Shown: piece by piece, positions 41,908-50,998 of the stretch
How the letters are laid out: each line of letters begins with the position of its first letter
How positions within the stretch are numbered: the stretch's first letter is position 1
Origin: Acidobacteriota bacterium
Lineage (GTDB): Bacteria > Acidobacteriota > UBA4820 > DSQY01
Length of the DNA stretch: 59,490 nucleotides
Direction of reading: 5' to 3'
Assembly: GCA_040752915.1 (NCBI GenBank)
Contig: JBFMHB010000008.1
Location: 1-59,490 of the forward strand
Notes under the pieces: generated by a model
Databases searched by the model: none
What the model saw: the letters and a program-made list of their open reading frames with translations, nothing else
Told to the model about the DNA's origin: nothing
Translations under genes and position numbers: made by a program

Positions 41908-41923
41908 TGGCAACTAGTTTGCT
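41908..41923 (+). promoter_or_regulatory. Sigma-54 promoter of the multicopper-oxidase operon
   Basis: TGGCAACTAGTTTGCT matches the sigma-54 consensus (TGGCACG-N4-TTGCW) with the invariant GG and GC at the correct 10-bp gap and a perfect -12 TTGCT. Transcription should start near 41934, 21 nt before the ATG of the first gene, with a GGGAGGG ribosome site in between. Confidence 0.8.
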
Positions 41924-41954
41924 AAGGATAAGGCCAGGCCTTAGGGAGGGCGGA

Positions 41955-42161
41955 ATGCGATCGGAGTGCAGGCAGCACGTGGAGGCCGTTCTGGAAGTGT
42001 CCCGCAGGCTTCTGGAGCTGGCCGACTGGGGCGGGCCCGAAGAAGGGGGCGACGCCTGCCTCGTGTTCGACGCCATCGCCCGAGACTGCGCCTACAAAAT
42101 CCGCAACGCCGCGGAGGCCTTCATGGCCCGCAGCGACGATTACCAAGTTGAAGCCAGCTAA
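41955..42161 (+). CDS. Small conserved-looking protein, first gene of sigma-54 operon
   Basis: A 68-aa protein without signal peptide. It has three cysteines (Cys 5, 35, 45) and the pattern RSECRQHVEAVLEVSRRLLELA...CLVFDAIARDCAYKIRNAAE, which I associate with short uncharacterised proteins found near multiheme cytochrome or anaerobic-metabolism genes. AGGGAGGG precedes the ATG. As the first gene after the sigma-54 promoter it may be regulatory or a thiol/metal carrier; that is inference. Confidence 0.7.
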   Translation: MRSECRQHVEAVLEVSRRLLELADWGGPEEGGDACLVFDAIARDCAYKIRNAAEAFMARSDDYQVEAS

Positions 42162-42231
42162 CGCGGCGGCCGCCGAGGATCCGCACGGACTCGCGGCGAT
42201 GGGGCTCAGCCGCAGGGATGGAGAGGTTGAC

Positions 42232-45200
42232 ATGAGCGACCGGCGAATCGGTTTCGAAGCGTTTCGGAAGGTGGCCTGCACGGTGTCCTCCCTTTGCCTG
42301 TTTCTGATCGGGGGGCTGGCCGCGTGGGCCCGTGCGCCGCTGACGATCGTGGTGAGGGACCCGGCGGGGAACAACGTGAGCGGGTTCCGCTACCTCATCG
42401 AGGAAGACACCACGGAGCATACGGTTCCGGGCCTGCCCGTGACGGACAGCATCGGGACGGTGGTGCACAAGAGCTACGCCCCCGTGGTGGCGAAGGGGAC
42501 CTCCATTTTCCACACGGTCTCCGTTCCCGGGCTTCCCGACGACATGCGGTTCGTCGTGTCCGTCCTTCCGGCCGCCGACTACAGCATCAGCGGCCAGCTC
42601 GTGGACATCGGCCAGAATACCGTCTACGTCACGGTGGAGCCCCTTCCGCTGGAAACGTCCCAGATCTTCCTGTTTTGTTTCGTAGATCACAACACGATCA
42701 ACAACGTGCCCGACGCCGGCGAGCCGGGCCTGGGGCACTTCAGCGTGGTTCTCGCCGACTACGCCGGCCCCGTGAGCGTGGACGCCTTCGGAAATCCCCT
42801 GGGGACCACCTATCAGTACAATCCGGACGGCACCCCCGTGCTGGACGTGGACGGAAACCCGGTGCCGGACCAGATCGGCACGGGGTCCGTCACGACCATC
42901 GGCGAGGACGAAGTCAACGATCCCCTCCTGAACCCGTACGGTCTCCAGGTCGGTGAGGCCCTCATCAAGTATCTCCCCCAGGGCAAGTACGGGGTCATCA
43001 TCATTCCCGAGGACGCCACCAACTGGATTCAGACGGCCACCATCGAAGGAACGCCCACCGTCGACGCCTGGGTGCGGGCGGGAGAGCCCCAGTTCTTCAC
43101 CGAAGGGTGGGGCCCCGGCTCCTGGCACTGCTTCTTCGGTTTCGTAAACCCGGACGCCACGGGCCCCGTGGAGCCCAAATTGCCCTGGCTGGCGACTCCT
43201 CCCGCCGGCACCGGTTCCCTGCACGGTTATCTCCGGTACAACCACTTCGGCGCGCCGCCCTCCAACCAGCAGTTCGCGGTGGGCGAGCCCGTCGGGGAGG
43301 CCTGGATCGGCCTGAACGACCCGGCCACCGGTCAGGGCCTGTATGCCGCCCCCTGCAACCCCGACACGGGCGAATTCTCGATCACGGGGATCCCGCCGGG
43401 AACCTATCAGCTGGTCTGGTGGGACATCCCCCTCGACGCGCTCTTCGGCTTCCAGTCCGTGGTCGTGCCCGCCGGAGGGGGAGGGACCGGAGAGGCCGTG
43501 GAGCTCGGGAACGTGCTCGCCTTCCGGTGGTTCGGCAACTACGAAGGAAGCGTCTTCTGGGACGACGGAGGCCCCACCCACATTCCCGGGCACATCGGAA
43601 ACGGCTTCCGGGATCCCGAAGAATTGGGCATCGACAACCAGGCGGTCCTCCTGCGCTTTCGCAACGGCATGATCTATCAAGCCCAGGCCACGGATGCCGT
43701 CGGCAACTTCCAGTTCTCCGAGGTCTTTCCCTTCTTCAAGTGGCTCGTCGCCGAGGTGGACTACACCCGCTACAAGCCAACAGGGGTGACGAACGTCGTG
43801 GACGCCGGAGGCGCCTTCGGTCCCCACCAGGGATGGGATTACCCCTCCTTCGACAAGCTGACGCCCAGGCCTCAGGTCGATCCGCCCAACTGGCCCTACG
43901 GTTCGGCTCCTTCCACGGTCCCCGTGAACAACCCGAACACGGGGAACAACCTCTCCACGACGGAAACCGGGCCCGTTCTCACCCAGGCCATCCAGCTTTT
44001 CCTGAACCAGTCCAACTACTCCGACTATGGAAAGGTTCTGTACGGACCCGGTGAAAACGGGGGCATCAGCGGCATCGTCTACTACGCAACCACCCGCGCG
44101 GAGAACGACCCCCGCTGGGCCGCCGGGGAAGACTGGGAGCCGGGAGTCCCGAGGGTTCAGTTGGCCCTCTACCTGGATGCCAACATCGACGCGGTCATCG
44201 ACGACTTGAACGGCAGCGGGGCCCCCGACCTGGCCGACGTGGACAATTACCCCTTCGGGTGGGCCGACGGGGGCACCCAGGGCAGCGAGGACGTGGACCG
44301 CCACCCGGCCGATCCCCTCTTCAACCCTGGGGACGCCGTCCAGATCGCCACCTCCGATTCCTGGGACGACAACATGCCCACGGGGTGCGGCCAGACGCTG
44401 CCCATCATCCACGGGAATCCTGCCCGGGAATGCTTCGACAACTACGGAACGTGGAACCAGATCCGCCCCGGCGTCTTCGACGGCGGATTCGCCTTCGGGG
44501 ATTACTTCCCCGCCGGCCTGGCCAACGCCCTTCCGGGCGACCAGCCGGTCCCCCTTCCGCGCGGAATGTACATCGTGGAAGCGGCCACCCCTCCGGGGTA
44601 CACCCTCCTGAAGGAAGAGGACAAGAACGTGGATTACGGGGACAGCTACGTTCCCCCGACGCAGGACCTTGTCCCCGCCATCTGCGTGGGAACCGCGGCC
44701 AATCTCCCGAGCTCCTTCGAGGGTCTCTCCATTCCGTACATCGTTCCCCCGGAGCTGGCGCTCTTCCCTGGAATCCCCGCCCCCTACGCGGGCACCGAAA
44801 GGCCCCTGTGCAACCTCAAGCAGGTCCGGCTCACCGACGCCTCCAACGCGCCCGTCAACTTCTTCGTCCTGACGGAAGTGCCCAAGGCGGCGCGGGCCGT
44901 GGGCTTCGTGAACAACGACCTCACGGCGGAATTCAACGCGGCGAGCCCGAACTTCGGGGAGAAATCGGCGCCCTCCTGGCTGCCCCTCTCCTTCCAGGAC
45001 TGGAACGGTGTGGAAATCGCCCGGGTTTACACGGACGAGTGGGGCGCCTACAACGCCATGCTCCCCTCCACCTTTACGGTCAACGCGCCCACTCCATCGG
45101 GCGTGGCGCCCCACATGGTCACCGTGGTCCTGAACCACCCCCTCATGCAGGATCCGGCTTTTCCGGGTGACCCCACGAAAAAGATCCTGGACCCCCACTG

Positions 45201-48114
45201 GGACCCCAACTTCGCGCAGGTCTCGTGGACCCTCCACTATTACCCCGGTTCGGTGACCTATCTGGACACCCCCATCGTCCCCATCGCGGCCATGGTCGGC
45301 TATCCCTATCGGAACCTCGATGTGGAAGCCCCGGCGGGAACGCCCGGCATCGCCTCGGTGAACGGGGACGCGCCCGGAGGAGGCCCCGTCGTCTGCGACA
45401 CGGGCGGGACCATCACGGTCGCCTCGAAGGGCCTCGTGAGCGTGCCCAACCCGCTCTACGATCCAAACCTGCCCGCCGGCCCCGGGAACGAGACCACGGT
45501 GCAGAGGGACTACGGGTTCGGACCCTACGACCCCGGCTTCAGCCTGATCACTTTGGGCGGGGTGCCCCTGACCGTCGTGAGCTGGACCGATTCGACCATT
45601 GAGGCGACGGTCCCGGCCTCTTCGACCACGGGGCAGCTCCTGGTCACTCGGGCCGACACGGGGCGAACCTCCACCACGGGCCTGACCTTGCACGTCATCG
45701 ACTGCGTGAACGACTGCGTTTTGCGCGTCCCCTCCCAGTACGCCACCATCCAGGCCGCCATCGACGCCGCCGCCGACGGGTGTCTCATCCTCGTGGCGCC
45801 CGGCGTGTACAACGAGAATCCCATCGTCTACAAGCCCGTGACGGTCCAGGGCTCGGGGATGGACAATACGATCCTCAACGCCCAGCCCCTTTCCGTGGAC
45901 GCGCTGACCGCCTGGCACGCCAAGGTGGTCTCCATCCTGGGGGCGGACCCCTTCGTCGCCACGGAGGCCCCGGGTTTCATGGTGTTCGGCAACGCGCCGG
46001 GTCATCCCTTCTCGGCCGGGCAGACGGCCCATATCGACGGATTCCAGGTGACGGGCGCCATCACCGGAGGCGGGGTCGCGATCGACACCCTGGCCCATTA
46101 CACCGAGATCAGCAACATGAAGATCCGCGGGAACCAGGGCATGTTCGCCGGGGGGATCTCCCTCGGCCGCAACGACCAGGTCACCAGCAACACGAACGTG
46201 TCCATCCACCACTGCGAGATCGCGAAGAACGGCGGCGTGGACGGAGCGGGCGGCATCGCCATTTTCACCGGACAGGACGGATACTCCATCACCGACAACC
46301 TCATCTCCGGCAACCTCTCCCGCTTCAACGGCGGCGGCATCCTCCACGAGGGGCTCAGCGACGGCGGCACCATCGCCCGCAACCGGATCACATTCAACGA
46401 GGTCTTTTCCGGCCTCCAGATCGGCGGCGAGGGCGGGGGCCTGTGGCTCGGTGGTCCCGGCGTGGGCGGCGCGCTCGGAACGGGCGCCGGTGACGTGACG
46501 GTGGACTCCAACCTCTTCCAGGGGAACATCGCCGGTGCGGGGAAGGGGGGCGCCATCCGCGTCATGGGCTTCAACGGGGCCGACGTGGAGGCCGCGCCGA
46601 CGACCCCCGGGTCCTGGTACCAGCTCCGGATTCACAACAACATCATCGCCAACAACGTGGCGGCCCACTCCGGCGCGGGGATCATCCTTCAGGACGCGGC
46701 CCGGGCGGACCTCACGAACAACACCATCGCCCACAACGACAGCACGGCCACGGCCATCACGGCCTTTGGCGCCGGGCAGACGGTCTCCACCCCCAGGGCA
46801 TCGGGCCTCGTGGCTGCCTACCACAGCCTGGCCCTGCGAAGCATCCCCGGCTTCACCCAGACCTATTCGAACCCGCTCTTGGAGGACTGCATCCTCTGGG
46901 AAAACCGGTCCTGGTACTACGACCCGACGGCCAATGCCGGTGCGGGGGGCCTGCTGGCCAACCCCGCCGGGCTTTACCAGGATCTCTTCGTGGAAGACGC
47001 TCCCTCCCCGGAGGTCCTGGATCCTCAGTACTGCGTCCTCACGAGCACCACGGGCTACGCCGCCACGAACACCTCCGGCGATCCCATGTTCGTCACGCCG
47101 TACTTCAATGCCCTGGCCGCCGCGGCGGTTCTCGACGAAGGCGGCACGCACATCTCCGTCCGCTTCGACCCCATCTATCCCTCCGCGGGGGACTACCACC
47201 TCTCCACCACCGCGTCCTCGGCCTTCAACCTGGGCCGCAGCTCCTCCTGGACCCCCGGGGTGGGCTACTCGGTTCCCGAACTGGCCCAGGACTTCGACGG
47301 GCAGGTCCGTCCCCGCTTCTTCTACCCCGATGCGGGAGCAGACGAATTGCATCCCGCCTTCCTCCCGCTGGCCAACCTCCAGGTTTCCCTCACGGCCTTC
47401 CCCGATCCCGTGGCCGTGGGCCAGCCCTTGACGCTGACCGTGACCGTCACGAACTCCGGCCCCAATGGCGCCGACGGTGTGGTGGCCGTCACCGAACTTC
47501 CCGGCGGGGCGGGCCTGATCCACGCCGCCTCCTCCAAGGGAACCCTCCGGATGGGTTCTGCGGACGGGATCCGCGGACCGCTCGCGCCCGGGGAATCCGT
47601 GGTGGCGGCCGACGTGGGCTCCCTGGCCCCCGGCGAGGTGGCGGTAGTGGTCCTTACGATCACCCCTTCGGCCCCCGGACCCGTGCCCACAACGAGCACC
47701 GTGGAAGGCGCCGTCCAGGAGGCGGACCCCGTGGACAACACCGCTTCCGCCGCGCCCGAGGCCATGCCGGATGCGGACGGCGACGCGGCCTACGACGCCA
47801 TCGACTGCCGGCCCGCCGACCCGTCGGTCTGGTCCGCACCGGGTGTGGCGAGGTTCCTCGCCCTGTCCGGTTCGGCCTCCACCGACTTCACCTGGAGCGC
47901 CCCTTCGGCGCCGGGATCCGTCGCCGTCACCTACGATCTCGTCCGGAGCCTCACCGCCTCTGACTTCTCATCCGCGGCGTGCGTGGCCTCCGCGCTCACC
48001 GCACCCGGTGCCACGATTTCCGAAAGCCCCGCCGCGGGTCAGGTCTTCTACTACGTCGTGAGGACGCGGAACCTCTGCGGACTCGCCCCCAACGTGGGAC
48101 AGGGCTGTCCGTGA
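42232..48114 (+). CDS. Giant secreted protein: SdrD-like, IPT and beta-helix domains
   Basis: A 1960-aa exported protein, predicted extracellular. The signal peptide spans about residues 14-34 (ending AAWARA). Residues about 40-1090 hold carboxypeptidase-regulatory/SdrD B-like beta-sandwiches (e.g. GSLHGYLRYNHFG, GEFSITGIPPGTYQLVWWD, ISGIVYYATTRAEND). An IPT/TIG-like domain lies at about 1098-1157, and a right-handed parallel beta-helix (DUF1565-like entry RVPSQYATIQAAIDAA) at 1165-1690. Next come a DUF11/CARDB-type domain (1713-1840), a MopE-like metal-binding motif (DADGDAAYDAIDCRPADPSVW) and a C-terminal fibronectin-like module. It is first among the secreted products of the operon and may be the scaffold for the cupredoxin proteins that follow. 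GGAGAGG fixes the start at 42232. Confidence 0.85.
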   Translation: MSDRRIGFEAFRKVACTVSSLCLFLIGGLAAWARAPLTIVVRDPAGNNVSGFRYLIEEDTTEHTVPGLPVTDSIGTVVHKSYAPVVAKGTSIFHTVSVPGLPDDMRFVVSVLPAADYSISGQLVDIGQNTVYVTVEPLPLETSQIFLFCFVDHNTINNVPDAGEPGLGHFSVVLADYAGPVSVDAFGNPLGTTYQYNPDGTPVLDVDGNPVPDQIGTGSVTTIGEDEVNDPLLNPYGLQVGEALIKYLPQGKYGVIIIPEDATNWIQTATIEGTPTVDAWVRAGEPQFFTEGWGPGSWHCFFGFVNPDATGPVEPKLPWLATPPAGTGSLHGYLRYNHFGAPPSNQQFAVGEPVGEAWIGLNDPATGQGLYAAPCNPDTGEFSITGIPPGTYQLVWWDIPLDALFGFQSVVVPAGGGGTGEAVELGNVLAFRWFGNYEGSVFWDDGGPTHIPGHIGNGFRDPEELGIDNQAVLLRFRNGMIYQAQATDAVGNFQFSEVFPFFKWLVAEVDYTRYKPTGVTNVVDAGGAFGPHQGWDYPSFDKLTPRPQVDPPNWPYGSAPSTVPVNNPNTGNNLSTTETGPVLTQAIQLFLNQSNYSDYGKVLYGPGENGGISGIVYYATTRAENDPRWAAGEDWEPGVPRVQLALYLDANIDAVIDDLNGSGAPDLADVDNYPFGWADGGTQGSEDVDRHPADPLFNPGDAVQIATSDSWDDNMPTGCGQTLPIIHGNPARECFDNYGTWNQIRPGVFDGGFAFGDYFPAGLANALPGDQPVPLPRGMYIVEAATPPGYTLLKEEDKNVDYGDSYVPPTQDLVPAICVGTAANLPSSFEGLSIPYIVPPELALFPGIPAPYAGTERPLCNLKQVRLTDASNAPVNFFVLTEVPKAARAVGFVNNDLTAEFNAASPNFGEKSAPSWLPLSFQDWNGVEIARVYTDEWGAYNAMLPSTFTVNAPTPSGVAPHMVTVVLNHPLMQDPAFPGDPTKKILDPHWDPNFAQVSWTLHYYPGSVTYLDTPIVPIAAMVGYPYRNLDVEAPAGTPGIASVNGDAPGGGPVVCDTGGTITVASKGLVSVPNPLYDPNLPAGPGNETTVQRDYGFGPYDPGFSLITLGGVPLTVVSWTDSTIEATVPASSTTGQLLVTRADTGRTSTTGLTLHVIDCVNDCVLRVPSQYATIQAAIDAAADGCLILVAPGVYNENPIVYKPVTVQGSGMDNTILNAQPLSVDALTAWHAKVVSILGADPFVATEAPGFMVFGNAPGHPFSAGQTAHIDGFQVTGAITGGGVAIDTLAHYTEISNMKIRGNQGMFAGGISLGRNDQVTSNTNVSIHHCEIAKNGGVDGAGGIAIFTGQDGYSITDNLISGNLSRFNGGGILHEGLSDGGTIARNRITFNEVFSGLQIGGEGGGLWLGGPGVGGALGTGAGDVTVDSNLFQGNIAGAGKGGAIRVMGFNGADVEAAPTTPGSWYQLRIHNNIIANNVAAHSGAGIILQDAARADLTNNTIAHNDSTATAITAFGAGQTVSTPRASGLVAAYHSLALRSIPGFTQTYSNPLLEDCILWENRSWYYDPTANAGAGGLLANPAGLYQDLFVEDAPSPEVLDPQYCVLTSTTGYAATNTSGDPMFVTPYFNALAAAAVLDEGGTHISVRFDPIYPSAGDYHLSTTASSAFNLGRSSSWTPGVGYSVPELAQDFDGQVRPRFFYPDAGADELHPAFLPLANLQVSLTAFPDPVAVGQPLTLTVTVTNSGPNGADGVVAVTELPGGAGLIHAASSKGTLRMGSADGIRGPLAPGESVVAADVGSLAPGEVAVVVLTITPSAPGPVPTTSTVEGAVQEADPVDNTASAAPEAMPDADGDAAYDAIDCRPADPSVWSAPGVARFLALSGSASTDFTWSAPSAPGSVAVTYDLVRSLTASDFSSAACVASALTAPGATISESPAAGQVFYYVVRTRNLCGLAPNVGQGCP

Positions 48115-48146
48115 GCGCAGACAAAGCGAGAAAGGGAGAGACCCCC

Positions 48147-49373
48147 ATGCGAGGAAGGAAGATCTGGCTGTCGGCCCTGGTCCTCGGGCTCCTGCTCCTG
48201 GCGGGGGCACAGGCGGCCAAGGCCCACGTCTTCGTGCAATGCCCCCCCGATACGGACGGGGTGGACACGGATGGAGACGGCATCGTCAACAACGACTACG
48301 TGTGCTACCACCTCTCCGGAGGGGACGGATACGTCCGGATGGCGGACGGGCTGGACATGTACGCCTTCGGCTTTTCCGACCTGACAGGCATCAACGATGA
48401 TTCGGCCCTCATCGTCGGGAGGCTCGCCGCGGAGACCCCCGCCCCGCCCCTCGTCTTCCGCGAAGGCCAGAAGGTCTTTCTGACCCTGACCAACACGGGG
48501 ATGTTCATGCGCCCCGACCTCTTCGATCCCCACAGCGTCCACTTCCACGGCTTCCCCAACGCCGCCGTGATTTTCGACGGCGAGCCCATGGCTTCCATCT
48601 CCATCAACATGAGCGAGTCCCTGACCTACTACTACAACCTGGTGGAGCCGGGCACCTTCATGTACCACTGCCACGTGGAAGCCACCGAGCACATGCAGAT
48701 GGGCATGCTGGGCATCCTGTACGTGCGGCCCAGGCAGGACATGCTGCCGGCCGGGACGACCTTCTCCAACGGGTTTGTCCACCAGGCGGGGTACAAGTAC
48801 GCCTACAACGACGAGGACGGCTCCACCTACTACGACGTGGATTTCCCCATCCAGGTGACCTCATTCGACCCCCGCTTCCACTGGTCCAGCGAAAACGTCC
48901 AGCCTCTGGACTTCGCGTACATGCACGACACGTACCCCATGATCAACGGCCGAGGGTATCCGGACACCGTGAACACGGGAAACATCCTCAATAACGCAGG
49001 CAGGCCTTCCCAGAAAGTGAACGCCCTGGTGACCGCCACCCAGGGCCAGAAGGTCCTGCTCCGGATCTCCAGCCTGGCCACCGGGGAGTTCTACACGGTC
49101 GGCATCGCCGGAATCCCCATGACGGTCGTCGGCCAGGGGGCCAGGCTTCTGCGCGGCCCCGATCCGGACGGCCCGGGGCCCCTTCTCGGCAAGAACCTCT
49201 ACTACACGACCCAGTCCTTGACCCTCGGTGGGGGCCAATCCGTGGACGTGATCCTGGACACCGCCGGGGTTCCCGCCGGGACCTACTGCCTGTACGGGAC
49301 CAACCTGAACCAGCTGAGCAACGACAACGAGGACTTCGGCGGAATGATGACCGAGATCCGGATCACGCCGTGA
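48147..49373 (+). CDS. Multicopper oxidase-like protein 1 (intact type-1 site)
   Basis: A 408-aa exported cupredoxin protein; signal peptide residues 1-26. A DTDGVDTDGDG calcium-type loop follows. The N-terminal cupredoxin domain carries HSVHFHG (His 129, 132, 134) and the classic HCHVEATEHMQMGM (His 174, Cys 175, His 176, His 182, Met 187), that is a complete type-1 copper set plus type-2/3 histidines. These motifs normally close the last domain of a multicopper oxidase, but here they lie in the first of two domains; the C-terminal domain (to LYGTNLNQLSNDNEDFGGMMTEI) has no copper motif. It is followed by two related genes in the same operon. Confidence 0.87.
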   Translation: MRGRKIWLSALVLGLLLLAGAQAAKAHVFVQCPPDTDGVDTDGDGIVNNDYVCYHLSGGDGYVRMADGLDMYAFGFSDLTGINDDSALIVGRLAAETPAPPLVFREGQKVFLTLTNTGMFMRPDLFDPHSVHFHGFPNAAVIFDGEPMASISINMSESLTYYYNLVEPGTFMYHCHVEATEHMQMGMLGILYVRPRQDMLPAGTTFSNGFVHQAGYKYAYNDEDGSTYYDVDFPIQVTSFDPRFHWSSENVQPLDFAYMHDTYPMINGRGYPDTVNTGNILNNAGRPSQKVNALVTATQGQKVLLRISSLATGEFYTVGIAGIPMTVVGQGARLLRGPDPDGPGPLLGKNLYYTTQSLTLGGGQSVDVILDTAGVPAGTYCLYGTNLNQLSNDNEDFGGMMTEIRITP

Positions 49374-49416
49374 GGCTTGGACGGGCGTCGGATCCCTCGG
49401 AAGGGAGCGAAGGACC

Positions 49417-50967
49417 ATGATGAACACGATTACCCATGGAATGCCGAAGCGATCGGGCTTCCGGGCGCTCCGGTGGGCGGCGGCCGTGGCGGCGGTGTGC
49501 GGGTACGCCGCCGCCACCCAGGCGGCCATCCCCGGACTCACGGGGCCGAACTTCAGTCTGGCCACCCGGGATGGCTACATCAGCACGGCGGACGGGGGCA
49601 GCGTCTACATGTGGGGGTTCGCGCAAAGCGGGGGCGTCATGCAGTTCCCCGGGCCGACCCTCATCGTGGAGCAGGGACAGCTGGTCACCGTGACCCTCGA
49701 GAACACGCTGACGGTGCCCACCTCCATCCTCTTTCCGGGGCAGGAAGGCGTGGAGGCCGTCGGGGGCACCCCGGGCCTACTGACCCAGGAGGCCGCCGCT
49801 TCGGGAGGGACGGTCACCTACCGATTCGTGGCTTCCCGGCCGGGGACCTACACCTATTACAGCGGGACCAGCCCCGAACTCCAGGTGGAAATGGGGCTCG
49901 TGGGCGCGCTCATCGTCCGTCCCCAAGGCCAGCCCAACTGGGCCTATGGCCACCCCGACACGGCCTTCGACCACGAGTACCTTTTCGTCCTGAGCGACAT
50001 GGATGTGGACGTTCACAACCGGGTCGAGTTCGGGCAAGCCGTGGACAACACCAAATGGTGGCCCGTCTACTGGTTCATCAATGGGCGGACCGGCCCCGAC
50101 ACCATGGCGGCCGACGGGGTTCCGTGGCTTCCTCACCAGCCCTACTCGTGCCTGCCTCGCATGCACCCGGAGGACGTGGTTCTCCTTCGGGTCATCGGGA
50201 CGGGCCACGACGCCCACCCCTACCACACCCATGGAAACAACCACCTCCTGATCGCCCGGAACGCGCGCCTGTTGGAAAGCGCACCCGGCGCGGGTCCGGA
50301 TCTCGCCGAATCGAACTTCACCATGTCGGTCCACCCCGGAGAAACCTACGACGCCCTGTTCACCTGGACGGGATACGGACTGGGTTGGGACGTGTACGGC
50401 CACACCCTGGGCGTGATCAACCCCGACGCCAACAAGGCGCTTCAAAGCCATGAACTCTACGCCCAATCCGCCCTTGCGGCGCCGTTGGCCTCCGGCGACA
50501 CCACGATGACCCTCCCCGCCGGGGAAGGCCGCAAATACCCCTACGGATTCCGGGCCATCCTCTGGGATCCGGCCTTTCCCACGCCGGACCACGATCCGAA
50601 CCGTGAGGTCGTCCTCCTGAGCCACCCGGGGACCTCCGACACCTTCACGATCCTGAGGGCCCAGGAGGGCACGGCGGCTCAGAACTGGGCGGCGGGCACG
50701 ATCCTCGCCCACACGGATCACGGCGTTCCGGTTCCGGTGGTCCTGCCTGCCCAGCAATCCCTTACCTTCGGCATGTTCTACAGCGGCAGCCCGAACCTCG
50801 GCAGCGCCGGCGCCCTTCCACCCGGAGACGGGGGGTTCAACGCAAACGGCGGCCTCTATTTCATGTGGCACTCCCACAACGAGAGGGAGATCGTGAACTT
50901 CGACCTCTTCCCGGGAGGCATGCTCACCATGGCCGTGGTGGAGCCCCCCGGCGTGGCCATCCCTTGA
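49417..50967 (+). CDS. Multicopper oxidase-like protein 2 (partial ligand set)
   Basis: A 516-aa exported protein with signal peptide (about residues 17-37). The first cupredoxin domain keeps the fold (FPGPTLIVEQGQLVTVTLEN, YTYYSGTSPELQVEMGLVGALIV), but the usual HWHG and HSH histidines are replaced. The second part keeps HPYHTHGNNH (His 267, 270, 272, 276) and a C-terminal WHSHNERE (His 485, 487), where the type-1 cysteine of HCH is Ser. It therefore has trinuclear-type histidines but no blue-copper cysteine. It could act only with partners supplying the missing ligands, or may not be an oxidase. Confidence 0.85.
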   Translation: MMNTITHGMPKRSGFRALRWAAAVAAVCGYAAATQAAIPGLTGPNFSLATRDGYISTADGGSVYMWGFAQSGGVMQFPGPTLIVEQGQLVTVTLENTLTVPTSILFPGQEGVEAVGGTPGLLTQEAAASGGTVTYRFVASRPGTYTYYSGTSPELQVEMGLVGALIVRPQGQPNWAYGHPDTAFDHEYLFVLSDMDVDVHNRVEFGQAVDNTKWWPVYWFINGRTGPDTMAADGVPWLPHQPYSCLPRMHPEDVVLLRVIGTGHDAHPYHTHGNNHLLIARNARLLESAPGAGPDLAESNFTMSVHPGETYDALFTWTGYGLGWDVYGHTLGVINPDANKALQSHELYAQSALAAPLASGDTTMTLPAGEGRKYPYGFRAILWDPAFPTPDHDPNREVVLLSHPGTSDTFTILRAQEGTAAQNWAAGTILAHTDHGVPVPVVLPAQQSLTFGMFYSGSPNLGSAGALPPGDGGFNANGGLYFMWHSHNEREIVNFDLFPGGMLTMAVVEPPGVAIP

Positions 50968-50998
50968 GCGGGCGAGAGAAAGGGAGGAGATGAACCCA

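Noticed and set aside
42121-47523. An 1800-codon open frame on the minus strand opposite the giant secreted protein
   Set aside because: It is rich in His, Val, Arg and Gly with no domain, signal or ribosome site. The plus frame has a signal peptide, recognisable domains and operon context. It is a high-GC antisense shadow.
48651-48680. CCACGTGG core near 48671 as a further parS
   Set aside because: Only the inner bases match (TGCCACGTGGAA); the outer palindrome is missing.
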